Shown here in pieces: positions 1 through 12,071 of a stretch of 64,000 nt of DNA. The position numbers were made by a program, and so were the translations under genes. This stretch comes from Taenia hydatigena (lineage: Eukaryota > Platyhelminthes > Cestoda > Cyclophyllidea > Taeniidae), in the NCBI GenBank assembly GCA_036345935.2, contig JADWOT020001247.1:124001-188000 (forward strand). The letters run 5' to 3'. The notes under the pieces were generated by a model that ran no database searches, was not told the origin of the DNA, and was given only the letters and a program-made list of their open reading frames with translations. Positions within the stretch are counted from its first letter, which is position 1, and the number at the start of each line of letters is the position of its first letter.

Positions 1-399
1 AACAAGGACCTATGCGCATTGCTTTCATAAGCAATCTCGGCTCTTGCACTTGTATCTTTTTCTGGATCAGCACGCATATTTTTAACATTTTGTGATGTAA
101 TAAGTGCTATCTTGGAGAATCGGGAATGCACGAAGATAAAGGTTCTTGGGTAGACTAGTAAAACAACATCCAGTTAAATAAGTTTTGCGTTTATCATGAG
201 TGCCTTGATGATTTAATTTATAGGATCGCAAAGTTTGGTAGAGTCGCAGGAGACGAAGACAAATAATTGAGTTGACGGTCCGCGAATTCACCAATGTCAA
301 TGACACTGTTCACCATATAAGGAGAAAGAAGCGTCAAATGAGCAACCAATTGCAGCTTAATAGTCCAAAACGACGCATGCATTTAATACTTAGGCAACA

Positions 400-615
400 A
401 CATAAAGCCTAAGGACTTGACTATCGACTAAAGCCATTGCAGCGTCTCGAGGCTCCCTTGAAGGCAAAAGAAGGACGAACGAAGACATAATGTATATATA
501 TATTCAAGGGACAGAAGGAAATGAGCCTCTAACTTGGCTATAAGACCAGCAATATGGCCACCTCTGTGACCCTGACCAAGACCGGCGGCCCAGACAAACC
601 AAGTACTACAATGTA
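400..615 (+). repeat. Dispersed repeat family B, copy 1
   Basis: This stretch is related to 11205-11455 on the same strand. Shared blocks, in order, are GCGTC.CGAGGCTCCCTT near 453, a TATATATTCA block near 495, CACCTCTGTGACC near 558, and AAGTACTACA near 601. The order and spacing are kept while the sequence between has diverged, as expected for two old insertions. No ORF, terminal repeat or target duplication is evident, so the element class is unknown; a solo LTR or a short non-autonomous element would both fit. Confidence 0.65.
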
Positions 616-1049
616 GCTATGCCCACAAAAGCATAGGAGGGTGTATCAAACATTGAGTTATTTTTGTCATTTAGTAATGTTGGTAAAAGTTTAGGCAAAA
701 GATCGCCTACAATATCATATAGTCTTGCTAATGCTAAATAATGCGAGGCACGATGGCGGTGTAAAATAAGGGGATCACTGCAAGATGCGAAGTGTGATTT
801 AAACTTAGGAGAAGCGGATAATTTACACTGTTGCTGTATTCCATCTAAAGACATAACTGCGCATTTGTGCAACTAGAGATTCGCAGCAAAAATTAAATTG
901 CTTGAACAAGTGAAATGTGTATTAAACCAACTGCTACATGCATCATTCAAATAAAGTCGGAAATTAAAGGGCATGATTTAATGAATGCACCATATTTTGT
1001 GATTGCTTGAATCCGAACTAAGTCTTTGAACTGGCCACCCTGCCAATTA

Positions 1050-1680
1050 TTTTTAAGGTCACTGGCGGTGACATTGATTCTTCTTCCGATAAGGTGTTGA
1101 ACTAGTCGCTGCATCGAAAGCTGCAAAATTTCGGTAGAAGGGACTCCATTCCCCAAAGAAGGGCAATTCATCAAAACTACTGGTCACTGTTTCGTGGCAA
1201 TGACTTCGCAGGTCCTGAATTCCGCAAGAATGCATGTGGATTTACTGGAATATATTTTGATTAGCATGGGCCATTACTTCGCTGATAACTCAGGTAAGAA
1301 TAAATTGCATTTTATGATTTCCTATTATGCCACTTATGCGTAAAGCAAATAATGATACCCTTTCACTAGACAAATCACATTTGCTGTTCATTCTTCATAT
1401 TTTTAAGATTTACACACGGATAAGGATGCTTAATTAGAATCGTAATAATACTCACGTGTGCATAATATGCATAATATATTATTTAAGCCAAAGTGCTTAC
1501 CTACTGCCAAAACGTGGTTAGAAGTCTTCGTGTCAGAAAACAAGGGTTTTAATTATAGATCAGCCGCTTTTCCCTTCTACCTTCATTATTAGGATACGAA
1601 TAGCAATGGGCCTTGTCTCGTCGTTTAGGCCGTGCATTCATAAGGCAGTGCATGCTTAAAGCAAGGGTTGATTATTTTAC
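1050..1680 (+). repeat. Dispersed repeat family A, copy 1
   Basis: This segment aligns by eye with 4880-5610 and 18355-19800, all in the same orientation. Shared landmarks are AAGGTCACTGGCGGT near 1056, a block around CATTACTT..GC...AACTCAG ending at 1293, the AAATTGCATTTTATG block just after it, and a TTTAG..GCAT.CATAAGG block near 1625. The copies are strongly diverged. A plus-strand open frame with a good splice donor lies inside (next entry), so the family may be duplicated gene fragments rather than a transposon. Confidence 0.6.
1101..1293 (+). CDS. Exon-like open frame inside repeat A, unknown product
   Basis: A frame open for 64 codons follows an in-frame TGA at 1098-1100 and runs into CTCAG|GTAAGAA, a strong splice donor at 1293/1294. 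The translation is well mixed, with Cys-Lys-Ile near the start and a tail ending in His-Tyr-Phe-Ala-Asp-Asn-Ser. The related copy at 4.9-5.2 kb keeps the same donor and the His-Tyr-Phe-Ala tail; the 19.4 kb copy keeps the tail but has lost the GT. No acceptor or start codon is clear. I do not recognise the protein. Shared tail and donor suggest an old exon, probably now relict. Confidence 0.35.
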
Positions 1681-2396
1681 GTGCGCAACTAAGTTTTTTT
1701 GAAGAGAGAAAGCAGCAATAGTGCTGCGCTATATGTTTCACCGTTTCCATCTCTATGCACTTTAAATAAGGCTTTAATCTTGGGCTTGTACGGGGTTAAA
1801 GCGGCAAGTCCCTTGTAATGAAATTTCATTCTGATCCAAAAGTCGTAATATTTAGGCATTAATGGTGGGTTTGCTTCTGTGCTCGCGTGGGAAACTTGTA
1901 TTGTAAATCACTTAAGAATTAGGTTTGTCCGCAAGTTATTGCGAATAATCGGTAAGAAAAAGCGAAGAAGACAGAGCACAAAGCAGCAATTTATTATTTT
2001 GTAATAATAGGTCAGTTTAGTTCTCGTCGGTGCATATGGACTGTTGTGAGGCAACAATAGTTTTTAGCAAATATCATGTTACGCATCATCAGCGTTGATT
2101 TGGTCGGTGTGTGGAGAGCCTATCGTGGAATAGATGTTTGGAAGAACACATGCATTTTGTTGTCACCCTTCATGCCATCGTTATTCAAGCAATAGCTGCA
2201 ATGCGTATTTAGAATTTTTTACTGTTTTGAATACTTGCCTCAGATTTTGGCAGATTTTACCAACTTAGTTCTTTATATGTAAGATGTCTGCTTGAATAGG
2301 TAAATGAGAGAGCAGCACTGCCTCTAAAATGGCTTTTATCGAAGTGTTCTCAACCTCGTGAAATAAAATAGCTCAACAAGCCTAAACATCTTGCGG

Positions 2397-2789
2397 TCAT
2401 TCATCAACAAGACTTTGAACTGACTCAGGGCATAAATGCATTTGGCGAGAATTGTTGCGTGTGTCGCTTTCATGCTGGCCAGCCGTTGTACATCGTTTTC
2501 TTTTTTTAATAAAAAAAGCGATTGCTGAAGTGTCGGACTGGGAGGGTGTGAAGCCTTCCAATAGAGTCGTGACCTCCATCGAATGCATCGGAAATACTTT
2601 TGCTGCTACGCAGCATATATTATGGCATGTACTCCTCATCATAAAATCATGTTTAGCAAGGTCGTTGTTTGCACTTGAAGCAATGAATCTGATGAGGACT
2701 ACTTGCCTTTTCCTTGTATTTGAGCAGAAGTTCGTCCATTTGATCAACCAACCTAATCTAGTGTGATTATACAGACTATGCCATCGCAT
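2397..2789 (-). CDS. Hypothetical ORF, 130 aa
   Basis: This is an open frame of 130 codons with a mixed composition and a basic Lys-Lys-Arg-Lys-Arg patch. The opposite strand is also open for 104 codons (2452-2766), so the coding strand is uncertain. One or two ORFs of this length are expected by chance here. No domain is recognised. Confidence 0.22.
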   Translation of the reverse strand: MRWHSLYNHTRLGWLIKWTNFCSNTRKRQVVLIRFIASSANNDLAKHDFMMRSTCHNICCVAAKVFPMHSMEVTTLLEGFTPSQSDTSAIAFFIKKRKRCTTAGQHESDTRNNSRQMHLCPESVQSLVDE

Positions 2790-3522
2790 TCTCGTTTATA
2801 GAAATTTACTCGATTACCTAAGTTACTTTTGAATGCAACCTCTGCCACAGAAGGCTTATCGAGCACGCCCAAATAGATTGTACAAACTTTTGTTCCAGGT
2901 GGAATTGTGTTTTTGGCTACACAACTTTGTGACTGGACGTTGTTCCGTTGGTCTAAATTAAAAGCTTGGTCATTTGTTGTTACTAGTTTCCCAAATCGGT
3001 TTTGAAATGCAAATAGAAGCACTGGATTCTAATTAGAAAAGAGTGGCACAGCCAGAGTGAAGTCCCTTTTAGGACATAGGTATTTTTTATTTACTACGTA
3101 TTTGTTGGGTCCAAACTGGTGTTGTCTTATTGTAATGCCTTAACCTCTGCCAAGGAATGTTGTACTCAGTCGCTAGAACTTGTAAACACCACTTCGGTAG
3201 TAGCAGTAGTATCTCAGAACTGTGCTGACCCTTGAGTGCTCTCATTGTCGACAATCCTGTTCTCCAAATGGGTGATTTTACTCTCAGTTAGGCTAATCCG
3301 TCTGCAGATCTACTCAGGCTGCTAGCAGAGAGTTATTGCTGGGTTCACGAGTAGTATGTGGACTAAACATAAGCACAACTGCGGTGGCCGAAAGGGTTAA
3401 GCTGCTGCTAATTATTCCTTATTTTATTGTGAGACTTTCGTATAGAAAGCGCCTATGGGTTAATGTAGTTGCAAGCCTCCTCCTTCTCCACCGCAACGGT
3501 ACAATGATCCCTTTTCCTAAAG

Positions 3523-3580
3523 GCGTGCGATCTGTAACGTCGAAAAGAAGTGGTGAATTTAAAGCCATCGATGGAGTCGG
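3523..3580 (+). CDS. Candidate small internal exon
   Basis: A pyrimidine tract (CCCTTTTCCTAAAG) ends at 3522 and a strong donor GTCGG|GTGAGTGG follows at 3580/3581. The 58 nt between keep one frame that is hydrophilic (Ser-Lys-Arg-Ser-Gly-Glu) and is also open upstream to 3336. No partner exon was found and the product is unknown. Confidence 0.25.
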
Positions 3581-4879
3581 GTGAGTGGATCTCCTACGTA
3601 AGTCTACTTATGCTCTTTTTTATCAAACGCCTCGTTGTTGACTTAACTGCATGAGTCCGTTAACTTAGTCAATCAACCTGATGTGCGGAGGCCTATGCTT
3701 GTTATCTGGATAGGCTGTCAATCGATAAGATCCCAGGACGATCCAGGCTACGGCGGACAAATAAGTGAATGCAAAGACGCCGGGTCGAACAAATCTGCTT
3801 TTGTTTATGACAGAAAGCGATTACGTAATTCAATCAGCGGCAGATTCTCAAACCTCTTTTGCTTTCTACCACTCTCCGCTCACTATACTTCCTATCTTTA
3901 ATTTGCCCTTGAACCAGCTAAGGTGTTGCAAAAGATGTTGATACATTTGCAGTGCATTTGGAGCTCCGCTGTGAACTCTAATTAGCCAAAAAATAGTTCT
4001 CAGCTTTGATAATCAACTTCATCCCAAGATTAGGTGACGTGCCAACCGGCGGGTAGTATTTGTCCCTCTTCCAAAAAGTATGTCGGTATATAGGCTTGGA
4101 GTATATTTGCTTAATTTCACGGCACTAATTTTAGTCGGTTGACGCTATAAGCTTTGAGTGCCTCCTGTAAACATCATGGATGCCTTAAACTTGGCACGCC
4201 CTGTATATCCACTCTATGCTGATCAAAGTGGCTACCACACTTTCACAAAATTGAATAGACAGGTAGGTGGTGGATTAGTGGTTGAAGGAATCGGCGAAGT
4301 GGCAAGCAGGTTCTTGGACAAATGACTCTACCTTTGTTACTTCTCGTCGCTTCTGCTTCTATGCCCTACTCAAATAGCTAAAAATCAAGTCGTAATTAAA
4401 TAAATGCTTTCAACGTTTCGGCAGAGAAATAACAACCCATAAAGGATAGAGGTAAAATGTTAAACACCATCAGAGGTCACTTCTTAGTTGATTACGGCAA
4501 ATTGAGGAAGACGGAGCCAAATAGTAAGGGCAAGCCTGATAAACCCCTGAATTCTTCAAGTCTTCTCAGTGCGGTGACTTGAAGACCATAATCTTGAGCA
4601 TTAGGGCCAGAGTATGTACAAGGGCTACCGCGCCATCACGTGACCGGGATGCGGGCTGAGCACACTGGGGGGCTTTCACATATCGCCGAGGTAAGTGGAG
4701 AGGTGCTCTCCAATCAACGATGTCTAGACCCATCTCGAATTATAGGAAAGAGGAGGAGATGACAAGCCGGAACTTATGTCCTGTCAATTAAATAGCAAGC
4801 CGCAACACTGACGGTTTTATTAAATGGAGATAGGGCGTGAAGGACAGCGAGGATTGCTTTTTCATCGTCATTTGTAGCG

Positions 4880-5610
4880 ATCTTTGCAAAGGACTGTTAC
4901 AATACTTATGTTCCTTAGATGTGCTTTGTAGGTCAGAGGCGAGAGGACGCTATGAACCAGGTCGTAGAGCAGCGTGGTCGCTCTCCTGATGCCGACACAT
5001 TCGCGTTTGTAAATTGGATCCATTGCCACACCAAAATTCCATGCGTTCGGCAAAAGAGAGATATGTTTTTTGGAGACCCATCCAAATTAACGGGGATTTC
5101 TTGGTGGTAATGACTGTGCGGGATGTGGATTCTACGAAATCGAAAATTATTTCGTGTCCGATGGGAGCATAACTTGTTAAGCATGAACCCTTTAACGAAC
5201 GATCCGGGCCCAGGATTCTGCCTTTGGCATTACTTTGCACAAAATCCAGGTAAGAAGAAATTGCATTTTATGGTTCCTTACTATGCTTGATATGCATAGA
5301 TTAACGAAAGCCATTTACTAGATAGTTCAGCTTCGCCCCTAATTCCTAAGGTTCAATTTTTGATGCGCAGTAAAATAGCTTTATGCCAGTTACTACAATG
5401 CTCACACCTCTAATCACGTATAAAGTACAAGTTGATTTTAGTTATTTAGCAGCTATACCGCTGTATACAAAAGCCTTCGAGGCAAGACAAACAAAAGATC
5501 GAATTACGAAAGAGTTGTGTTACTGAATGATATTGAGTTTGACTGGTGGTTGAGAGTTATGCATGCATAAGGTACTACACATGTGAAACAACGGCAAATT
5601 AGCCCAAGTG
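4880..5610 (+). repeat. Dispersed repeat family A, copy 2
   Basis: This is the copy most like 18355-19800. ATGTGCTTTGTAGG.CAGAGGC (4918), GTAAAT.GGATCC..T (near 5010), TTTTTTGGA (near 5066), TTGCATTTTATGG (near 5260) and a TGCATGCATA block (near 5560) recur there in the same order. The donor AATCCAG|GTAAGAAG at about 5250 matches the one at 1293. On the minus strand open frames of 61 and 96 codons (4868-5053, 4950-5240) overlap. Divergence is too high to fix the coding strand by eye. Confidence 0.65.
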
Positions 5611-5791
5611 CACTGCACTTCATGCATTTCTCACTTTGATCTGGCACTGGTCTTAATACGTCTGCAGCTATTAACTTGCTGCGGTCTCCTGCAAAACACT
5701 GGCACTTTGTGCCATGCAGTTGTACTGAGGCTGTGTTGACAGAAAACCAGAGAGCGCGGATGTTTACTGCACCGTGTTTTGTTCGTTTCAA
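5504..5791 (-). CDS. Hypothetical Cys-containing ORF, 95 aa
   Basis: This open frame overlaps the end of repeat A copy 2. Its translation holds several closely spaced cysteines around residues 55-75 (Cys-Met-Lys-Cys, Cys-Arg-Cys) but no ordered metal-binding motif. It is not recognised and may be part of the repeat or chance. Confidence 0.2.
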   Translation of the reverse strand: MKRTKHGAVNIRALWFSVNTASVQLHGTKCQCFAGDRSKLIAADVLRPVPDQSEKCMKCSALGLICRCFTCVVPYACITLNHQSNSISFSNTTLS

Positions 5792-5899
5792 TCCCTAATT
5801 AATTAAGATTAGGTCTCAAGTGTAAAGCTACTTCTGCTTCATTGAGGTGTATTGCTGCTGCAAGACATTTAATATTTAAGAATGACTTCGTTATGATAA

Positions 5900-8264
5900 A
5901 ATGATTTTAATACGTAAACTGTAAGTATAAGCACATAGTCGCGATCAATTTTCTTGCTTTCTATTCGACATACATACATCTGTTTCTTCTATCTCTGGCA
6001 GCCATAATAGTTCTCCTTTCATACCCCAAAAGTCGACCTGATAGAGAGTTGATGAGTCTATTTTGAGAAACCGACCAAAATTGATCAGAATCACAGAACA
6101 GCAGCTTATTCCGTTCAGTGATTGCTTGTGATATTTCTCGTATCAGTTTGTAAAAATAAGGGTTGGCTGATGACAGCGCTTAGATTGATGCATAAAAAAT
6201 CGATGATGAACGAACGGCACCCCCAAACAATCGGGTAACTTTGAGACCAGAATTGATCCTAATTAAAAGTCAGATGCATGTTTTACTCTGCAAATGCCTT
6301 CAGTAAGGACATACAGCAACGTTCTTTTCTTCCTCTTCTTATTTAAAGTAACCTGAAAGGAATCCTAGCATCTTTCCACCTTCCGTAATCGCTTGCGATC
6401 GAAGCATGCTGGTTATATTTGGGCAAGGAGATCAGGACTAGTCAGGGTACAGATTTCCTGTTGTTTCTATCCATATTGATCAGAATCAGGAATCAGCAGC
6501 TCGTTTCCATCCGAAAGCGATGGCGACAGTTCTCATTCTAAAATCGGACAAGGTAGGTATATCCGAAGAACATGGTCTCTGCTGTGGTAGGGGAAGCTGG
6601 GAGCCCACGGGTCTAGAGATGCGCCCTTTTATCTGTTTTAATTAAGAATTTCTCTGAATTGAGGTTCGGCGGCTTTCTCGTTTTAAAATCTGCCACTGTA
6701 GGTGCGATCAAATTATGAATTGTCTGCATTAGTAAAGAAAACCGGGTGTGGTGATAAAGCGAAACATAAAATTAGGGAAAGTTTTGTGCATTCAAATCAA
6801 AGCTAAAGTGGTACAGATATGAACAGTAACAGCGCAGACTTGTGAGAAGATGGGAAAAAGAGGGTAAGGTCTAATAAATTGAAACAAGAATTGCATTTTT
6901 ATGTAAGGAATAGATTATTTTAAGAAATAGAAGCGTTTCATGTTTCTGAAAAAGCCATCATTCTTTCTTATAACTAGCAATATGTAGATATTTTACTTTT
7001 TCTACACCTGCTTTTGATTTTTTCCTTCATATTCTTAACCTATCAGTGTGTTACTTCATTTTGTGTATCATTTCAATGTTATCACACCTGGTATCCAGTG
7101 TGAAACATATAGATGGGATAAGCTATGATTGGCTTCTTGCTGCATGCCAGTCAAGAAAAAGCCAAACTTTCCATCAAGCCATTTACTTCATTTTATTAAG
7201 CCTTATGACCAAGTGAGTAGACGAGAAAATTAGTCTAGGAAAGGCTGGAAGAAAGTGGGAAAGAAATACAAAGGCTGAAACACAGCCCCATATCCACGAC
7301 TTCTTACCTTTCAGTCAGTTTCTCGCCCATTTCAGCTAAACCTTCATGTTACTTTGCTCGTATTGAAGAGACGCATGGACAACTTTAGCCATTCATAATG
7401 CATAGAACTAGGGTGCACAAAAAGTTTTTCCGTTAATTCAACAGCAATTTTCAGGGGTAAAATCTCCGCTTCTTTTAATCACTATTCGATCCTAAACTAT
7501 GCTTGCTGTGCCGAACTTGCTTTTCATGTCCCGAATATGCTCTAGGCCCCAAAATAAGCAGCTGCATCTGGGAACCAGCTGATGTAAAACAAATTACCCA
7601 ATGTTCATGCCCCACTGCGAAAGCTCTATAGCACGGTGCTCAAGTCTCGGCTTGACTAGATCTGACTAGGTTGGATTGGGTCAGAATAGATAAGATTGGC
7701 AGACTAGGATAAATTATGATATGCTTGGTTAAGGCGCCTTATACGCTACCTTTAACTGTAATTTGGCCCGTCTAATCAGCTCGGCATAACTCTGTGCAAT
7801 GTGAATTGAGACCTTCTCTTTCATTTTCACAGACATTAGGAATCAAGGCACACACATAAGAAGTGGGTCTGATAACGTCTTTAAAATAATTGGAGAGAAG
7901 CTCTCCTGTCTACGCCTCCTTTCTCATGTCCACTGCAGCGCAACTTCTGTAAGTGTCTCCTTTTTTTCCTACTTCGCTTAATATGCTCTCAAGAATTGCG
8001 TTTTGCATTATGCCGCACTATGCATTCAACTCAACTGGGAAAGGGGAGTGAGCATTCCTTACACAGCACTTCCTTATCTTTATTTTTCCTCTTTATTGTC
8101 ACGTGAAAGTCTCGTTCTCGTAGCCCGCCTAACGCTTCTCTCGTTTTCACCTCCTTAAAACCTAGCATCAGTTCTTCCTGCTTCCTCCTTCCGCCTCATC
8201 CCCTGCCAACGCCCTCTTTGTAAATCCCCATCATCTCCCTATTAGTCTCATCTGATGCTCTCAG
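5900..8264. other. No gene seen
   Basis: No open frame above 60 codons and no convincing exon was found on either strand. From about 7850 to 8260 the plus strand becomes pyrimidine-rich, ending in the acceptor of the next entry. Confidence 0.5.
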
Positions 8265-8393
8265 ATGAGGCAAGTGGGACACCTTCCGCTGGCCAGCCTG
8301 ACAGAAGGCGAGGCTCAGGGCTGTCCTTCCCACTACATTTCATCGACCATCGCTCTGGTTAGGAACGAAGCCACCCATATTGACTTGGCGTAG
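8265..8393 (+). CDS. Candidate terminal exon, 42 residues
   Basis: The long pyrimidine-rich stretch ends in GATGCTCTCAG|ATGAGG, a textbook acceptor. The frame then runs 42 codons to TAG at 8391-8393, in a region richer in GC than its flanks. The translation (Leu-Thr-Glu-Gly-Glu, Ser-Ser-Thr-Ile-Ala-Leu-Val-Arg) looks like ordinary protein. It can begin at the ATG of the exon or continue an upstream exon in phase 0; none was found. A second reading with donor CGCAG|GTAAGG near 8446 is also open for part of the region. Confidence 0.4.
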   Translation: MRQVGHLPLASLTEGEAQGCPSHYISSTIALVRNEATHIDLA

Positions 8394-9525
8394 CGTTGGC
8401 GGTGTCAGTAGCAATGGGAGTGGTAGATGCCTTATTAGTATTCGCAGGTAAGGCAAATTGAACACCTGTGGCTGGCTTTGCGGACGGATGGTCGTGTGGC
8501 TGTCTTGCACGTTGTTAATCTTGAACGTGCTGGCTAAACTGCATGTTAGTTCTCCGATTTATGTAAGCTTTTTTACCTTCATTGGTGGGTTTTGTGCCGA
8601 TTGTTTCCCTTTTGCGCCTATTCAACGCACATAGTATACCGTGGAATTATTTTCAATGGCATTTATTTTGTGTTTCATTAACCTAATTAACTGACATTTT
8701 ATTTGTAGAGATGACATTCTTGATGATCACCTTCTGTCTTATTTGTGTCATGGGAGTTATTTGGGATTCTTCTTTGCACCCACACATCAATTGTCTTTAT
8801 TTGCATTGGAGGTGATTTTTCTAATTTACTTCACTAGGTAGTAAAGGTAGTGTCGGATTGAGCAGGTATTTATACGATCCCTCCCTTGTGGGTGCATTTC
8901 CCTCTGGCTCGCTGCACATGATATTCCAAATTGGTCACTCGGACCGGTAACTCACATTTGACATTTAAGGCGTTCAATGATGTACCATGACCGGTCAGGC
9001 GACCGAACAACCGCTCGACTTGCATGTTGGTTTTTCGGGTATCAACCTCAATTCACTCGCATATTTTGTGTGCAGGGTAGGTGGTGATCCTTAATGACTT
9101 GCATCCATTGTCAGAATGCTTTTTAGGTTGCATAGCGATTTTGTACGTTGAGTGCTTTAAGCTCTCCTACCGAAAAAAGGAAGTAAGGCAGCAAGTCCCA
9201 TGACTGCACGATACACGAATTCCGCTGCTACAACTTTCAAAGGATAGGTATTAGGCCGTGGATGGTGGGTTACCTTGTAGAATGTGCTATGCTTTCTTTA
9301 GACTTCTCGGTCACTTTAGCAAAGTAGTCAGCGGATTCTGAGTAATTCTAAAATAGTACTAGCGCGTTTTTCGACCATCACTGTCATGTACTTCCAACTG
9401 ATCGTCATTAGATTTTCGCTCTTCTTCTATGCATAGTGTTTAAAGCTGCTCTGGTGCAAAATAACCGCATTCTATCCGATCGCGTTGCATTTTAATTGAG
9501 GCAGGCAGACCCGGCTTGATAGCAG

Positions 9526-9711
9526 ATGGTTTCGCGCTACCGCTTCCACCTGGAACACCATAAACTGCATTGCTTGCATTTAGGCCACCTTCGGTGGTCA
9601 CTGAGAGGGAGCGGCAGTCTCTTATATTGTCTTATAAGGTGGCGAGACAATTTGGCTGACAAGGCAGGCCACTGCTTTTGGTTGAGTTGGACTGCAAAAT
9701 GGGTCAGCTAG
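9526..9711 (+). CDS. Candidate terminal exon or small ORF, 61 aa
   Basis: The sequence ATAGCAG|ATGGTTTCG could be an acceptor or a start. The frame is rich in His, Leu, Trp and Arg, with codon choices like neighbouring coding segments. It stops at TAG, and an AATAAA follows within about ten bases. Product unknown. Confidence 0.3.
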   Translation: MVSRYRFHLEHHKLHCLHLGHLRWSLRGSGSLLYCLIRWRDNLADKAGHCFWLSWTAKWVS

Positions 9712-9769
9712 CGCAAATAAAGAAGGCATTTCCCTTTGGACAATGGCGACACCATGCACAGAGCCGTTA

Positions 9770-11060
9770 GAGCATTGCCACGCTGGAGGAGAGGCGGCAT
9801 TTATTTAACTTCTTGCTATGCCCATCTCCTGCCAGTACAATCCGCATAGGCGAGTAGGCAAACGCTAAACAGAGATGTAAGGGACTCGGGTGATATGCCT
9901 TAGATAGACAGGCAAATAGGTAGAAGTGGGAATAGAGAGGCGAAACGGTTGGCGAGGCAGAAACGTTGACACCTAATATGAGTGGAATGGTCGGGACTAG
10001 ATGACTGTAGAGGAGCTGAGGCAAATGTATTGAGGAGCAGGCTGTTGAGTGATGCGAACTGAATATCTGGCGAGAAAGTTGGACTGCTTTGTAAAGAATT
10101 AGCCTCTGTGTTGATGGTAGCTAGAAGCCTGATGTCTCACTGAGGTGCACAAATGAAGGCGCTGAACAGGAAGGTGCTGCAAACGGATATGAAAATGGGT
10201 GCGGGTAGATAGAAAGTGGGCATAAAGCAGATAGTGAGAGAACTGCATGCCTGTGTAGGTGCTTGAGCTGGGAACGTGAGAAGGTGGCTTGCAGACAATG
10301 GAAGTCGTGGGGATGGCCAGATTGTGAGGCAACATCCAATATGTAGTTACGGTTAGTGGGACTGGAGTAAGTTGTTAATAAACCGGGTCGTAGGGTGATA
10401 CAAAGTGATGGTTTAGAATAGGCCGGGGCTGATAAGTAGAAAGATCAGTTTTTAGTGTGAGAAGTAGAAGATGAAGGCGAGGGGTGGGAACCTAGCCAGA
10501 CAGGAAGGGAAGGGATGCCGATGTGTGAATGACTGGATTTAGAAATAGCAGACACTAGACAACTGGTAACAATGAAAAGCAAGATATTGAGTTGGATGAG
10601 TAGAGGATCAGACTGTGTTTTTTAAAGTAGGTACTTCAAAAGAAATTGTGAGGGAGTGGTAAAGGATTGGGCTCATATGTGATAACATGCAGATAAGAGA
10701 ATAAAATAGGGGCATATAAGTATTGTTATAGAAAGTGGACATTTAAGGAGGGAAAATGAGTTAGTAACATGGAACAGTAGGCTACAAATTAACAGGGAGT
10801 AGAAATGTAAAAGCGAACGAGGCGCAGAGGTAGAAAACGCAGACCATATGGTCGTGATTTGTGATCGACCAGCTTAAAATGAGAATTAAATTTCTGAACA
10901 GGGGCAATGGGAAGTGAGATTGCCAGTGCACAAAACCGTAAGGGATTGAGACAAGTAGGTGCTGGAGTGTTGGCGATGAAGCACCAAGAGGGATTGATAT
11001 TAAGGGACAGAAAACGACGACTGCGGTAGGGCAGAAAAAAATATGCTCTTAGCAACACGC
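9770..11060. other. Strand-asymmetric G-rich tract
   Basis: Over about 1.3 kb the plus strand is rich in G and A and poor in C; the line starting at 10441, for example, has only a handful of C in 60 bases. All ORFs above 60 codons here are on the minus strand (9767-10024, 10099-10339, 10789-11058) and are rich in Ser, Leu and Pro, as pyrimidine-rich DNA would force. I see no unit repeat. Confidence 0.5.
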
Positions 11061-11204
11061 ACTGTCTTAATCTAATATCATTTATACAGGTTAAATTCGT
11101 ATGGATTTATTCATTCTCCTCCCCTCTCCTGCGGCTATTCCTGATATAAGGTGACGATTTGAAAACATTTTTGTTGTCTTTGATAAAACTGTAAATTTAC
11201 TGCT

Positions 11205-11455
11205 AATCATAAAGCATTGTATGATGGCCTTCGTCGGCGTCGAGGGATTCAAGCTGTGTTTGTAGCGTCCCGAGGCTCCCTTAAGGGAAAAGAAGGCAAA
11301 GTGGCAGGGTAGAATACATATATTCACCGGACAGAGAGAAATAGGCTGCTGGCATGGCCCGGAGGCCAGCTCACGCAGCTAGGGCAATACGGGCACCTCT
11401 GTGACCTTGACAGAAATCGGCAGTTCTAATAAACAAAGTACTACAGTGTTCCTGC
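11205..11455 (+). repeat. Dispersed repeat family B, copy 2
   Basis: This is the second copy of the element at 400-615, with the same block order: GCGTCCCGAGGCTCCCTT near 11265, CATATATTCACCGGACAGA near 11318, CACCTCTGTGACC near 11394, AAACAAAGTACTACA near 11431. It contains an extra segment near 11350 absent from copy 1. Confidence 0.65.
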
Positions 11456-11733
11456 CTCTCGCCCGAAAGGTATGTTTGAAGAAACATGAGCATTACACAA
11501 AAATATCATCATTGCTTATTGTAGTTAAACAAAAAATATGCAAGTAAGGACATAACTTGTAGAAAAATTCTTCTCTGTATTATCATTAACAATTATAACT
11601 ACGAAGCACCGTTTGGAAGTCTCATTTTAATAATTTTTAAATGTTGCACTTCTTAAGAAACTATATTTATTTATATAAAATAAGTTTTAATTCAATTATT
11701 GTCGATTTCAGCGTAAATAATACTTGTTGTGAA

Positions 11734-11853
11734 ATGCGTTTTGCTTTTACTATGCTCAATATCCTTTTCATGCTTGTGGCGGCATGTGCAAAAGACTGGG
11801 TTTTGGTGCGGTTGTTGTTGTGCGTGGCTTGCCATTTGCGCAAGTGGGCCGAG
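11734..11853 (+). CDS. Candidate first coding exon with signal-peptide-like start
   Basis: ATG at 11734 opens 40 codons that begin with a hydrophobic run (Met-Arg-Phe-Ala-Phe-Thr, then Leu/Ile/Phe/Met to an Ala-Ala-Cys-Ala), like a secretion signal, and end at a good donor GCCGAG|GTATGTG. An acceptor-like TTTCAG lies just upstream at 11711. Spliced in phase 0 to the acceptor at 12071 it would end at TAG 12114-12116, giving a secreted peptide of about 54 residues. This conflicts with the frame used in the next entry, so only one can be right. Confidence 0.3.
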
Positions 11854-12071
11854 GTATGTGAATATTTGTTGTGAAAATTCTCAAATTATGTAACATACAT
11901 ATATATGCTCCTAGCTAAACCCTCATGCTAGCATGGAAGTGCGGCTATCGATTTTTGAGGATTCCTGATTTCATTTGCGTAATATATGTCGTGATTTGCT
12001 CGAATTCCATTGTCTTGCTTAATTGAAGTCTGGTGCAAACTACACCCATTTACTCCAAGCACTTTTTACAG

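Noticed and set aside
1255..1275. GATTAGCATGGGCC, similar to the core of U6 snRNA
   Set aside because: No other U6 block lies around it, and the bases fall inside the open frame of repeat A.
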